From Otis tarda (Eukaryota > Chordata > Aves > Otidiformes > Otididae): 64,000 nt of DNA. The stretch covers positions 187,398,053-187,462,052 of the forward strand of contig CM048552.1 of NCBI GenBank assembly GCA_026413225.1, given 5' to 3'. Below the pieces are notes generated by a model. It did not search any database. It was not told the origin of the DNA and worked only from the letters and a program-made list of their open reading frames with translations. Both the position numbers and the translations under genes were made by a program. Positions within the stretch are counted from its first letter, which is position 1; each line of letters starts with the position of its first letter. Positions 62,332 to 64,000 of the stretch are shown piece after piece.

Positions 62332-64000
62332 CTACAAGACAGACAGGCACCAACTTTAACTTTTATTTTTAAAAAATCTTTCTTCTCCCCACCCTCTATA
62401 GCAACCCAAAGTCTCTTTATTTCTGAAACTTGATCTGAATTTGATTATTTTTTTTGCTGCTTTATCTGCAATGTGCCAACTCAACCTGTAGTGGTCCACG
62501 TTGCTGCATGCTTATCAAAAGGCACATCAGCTATTTTATACACGTCTATGTTTATTGTACCTATAGAGCAAACCACTCACTACATTCAGCCATGACTCCG
62601 AAGGCAAAACGGCTCACTATGGATTTCCTTGGGGGTGAGGTGATGCCAGTGAAGAACCAGGGAATGCATTTCCACTCCATGTGTGGCATATATACACGTA
62701 TTTATACCAAGTCATGAACAAGAGAAGGCAACTGTGCTTCACATTTGTGTTTCTTAGGCCCTTGCATATGCACTTAAGACTCATCCATTTTTGCCTTCTC
62801 AGTGTGAAACCACTGCAAGTACACTGACACTTCTGATTCGTGCTGCACACAAAAACAGCCTCTTAAATCCCCAGCATGACTCTTACAGAAGATAAGGAAT
62901 CCTTGGGGGAAAAAATACTAATGTTTTGTGCCCAAGGCTGAGCTAAGATTACTTGAGGAAACTTAACTGTGTCCTTCTGCACTTCAATCATGTTAATTTA
63001 GCACAGATTTGTAGACACCGCACAAATATATTCCATTACAATTGTTACCATGACCAACAAAGTTTGTTATTCAAAACATTGTTCAACAGCTAGTTGTTTG
63101 ATTCAGACACACCTAGTGATGTTCCATCCACTCAAGTGCAATACAGGGATTTTTGGTTTTATCTCTTCAGAGACATTTTTAATTTTTTCCCCTTTAAACT
63201 GTATTTCTAAAAAAAAATCTGTTTAATTCAAAACTAACCTACCCCCTCAAGTTTCTGTGTGAAGCATAATACTTCTGTTGTCTTTTCACAAATGGCTCTA
63301 GTTCAACAATTCTATGTCAGTGATAACCGTATTTCTTTCCATGAGCTACCGAGGCCGTGTTTTTCACTTGACATGAAGACTTCAGCATGTGTCTTTATAA
63401 CCTCTCTTCCACAGAGGCAATGAGATCACCCAGTTAAAACGCAGCATGTTTATAAATACACCGCCACAGTCAAACGTGTTATACGCTTGGTGAACAAACT
63501 GTTCAGTTCCCCTGTCAGTCACAACAGTCTTCATTTTCTCCATATAATCAGAGGGACATCCACATGCACACAATATATTTAAAACCCTGGCAAATCAAAT
63601 AAAGCGAATGCACAGCAGATGAGTAAATGCAGCCTGTCTTCAGCAGAAAGTGCAAGCAAAGGCAGTTGCCAGTGAATAACAAGAGCCCGTACGTCTCCCC
63701 TGGTAGTGGCGAGGAGACTGAACGATGACATCATTAGGACAAGAACTACCACTGATTGTCAGGGGAGACTGCCACGATGTAGAGGGGAAAAAAAAATCAC
63801 CTCAGTACAAGCTGAGAGTCTGGATTAGATTTTGATTTGCGATGTATTCTTCAAATGCAAAGTAACATCATGTCTTGGTTAAATAAGCTGCATTTCCTAA
63901 AGGCAGAGCTGCAATGCACCAGCTATGAGGATGCTTGGTTTTACCGTCCTGCAGATTAATTTACAGTTTTAAGGGGCTTCATGTTGGTTTGTTAATTCTA
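62332..64000 (-). other. DHRS12: DHRS12 intron, continuing beyond the window
   Basis: I searched this 1.67-kb stretch for the expected preceding exon (the NNAG and EKNFAANTLG regions of the family) and did not find it. The sequence is AT-rich with no repeat element recognised. Confidence 0.7.

Noticed and set aside
1..64000. CRISPR arrays, operons, ribosome-binding sites, prophage or plasmid features
   Set aside because: The gene structure is clearly vertebrate (spliced exons, CR1 repeats), and no regularly spaced direct repeats or prokaryotic signals were seen.
62332..64000. Possible upstream DHRS12 exon in the last 1.7 kb
   Set aside because: None of the reverse-strand frames gives the expected NNAG or EKNFAANTLG region. 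The 63382-63573 frame does not resemble the family.

Overview
This is vertebrate nuclear DNA, almost certainly from a bird. Genes are split into short exons with GT-AG introns. The only dispersed repeats I recognise are CR1 LINE fragments ending in the avian 8-bp (ATTCTATG)n tail, and the two genes present match the vertebrate WDFY2-DHRS12 neighbourhood (human 13q14). The species cannot be fixed from the sequence alone. No prokaryotic operon, CRISPR array, tRNA, rRNA or intact viral gene was seen.

Layout. Bases 1-14559 are the end of a long WDFY2 intron 1. From 14560 to 46256 on the + strand, eleven exons (here exons 2-12) encode residues 46-400 of WDFY2. WDFY2 is an early-endosome protein built as a WD40 propeller with a FYVE zinc finger inserted before the last blade. 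All eleven exons join in frame, every intron is GT-AG, and the assembled C-terminal part ends at the family's usual length of 400 residues. Exon 1 (about 45 codons) and the promoter lie upstream of the window. The 3'UTR runs to about 47.35-47.41 kb, with two AATAAA signals.

Bases 47.4-56.5 kb are intergenic, with one degraded CR1 and several homopolymer runs. From 56671 to 62331 on the minus strand are the last five coding exons of DHRS12, a short-chain dehydrogenase/reductase. They include the catalytic Ser region and the YxxxK motif. Its 5' exons lie beyond 64000. The two genes are convergent (tail to tail).

Five CR1 copies were found, at 12.9, 26.4, 32.6, 39.5 and 50.1 kb. The 39.5 kb copy keeps a long uninterrupted reverse-transcriptase reading frame and ends only about 58 bases before WDFY2 exon 8. 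Intron 4 also holds a roughly 1.2-kb C/T-rich block. Intron 8 holds three AP-1-type motifs within 90 bases.

I did not find a convincing previously undescribed biological system. The observations most worth checking are the CR1 next to exon 8, the AP-1 cluster, the isolated NRF1 palindrome between the genes, and the duplicated or homopolymeric polypyrimidine tracts of two DHRS12 exons.
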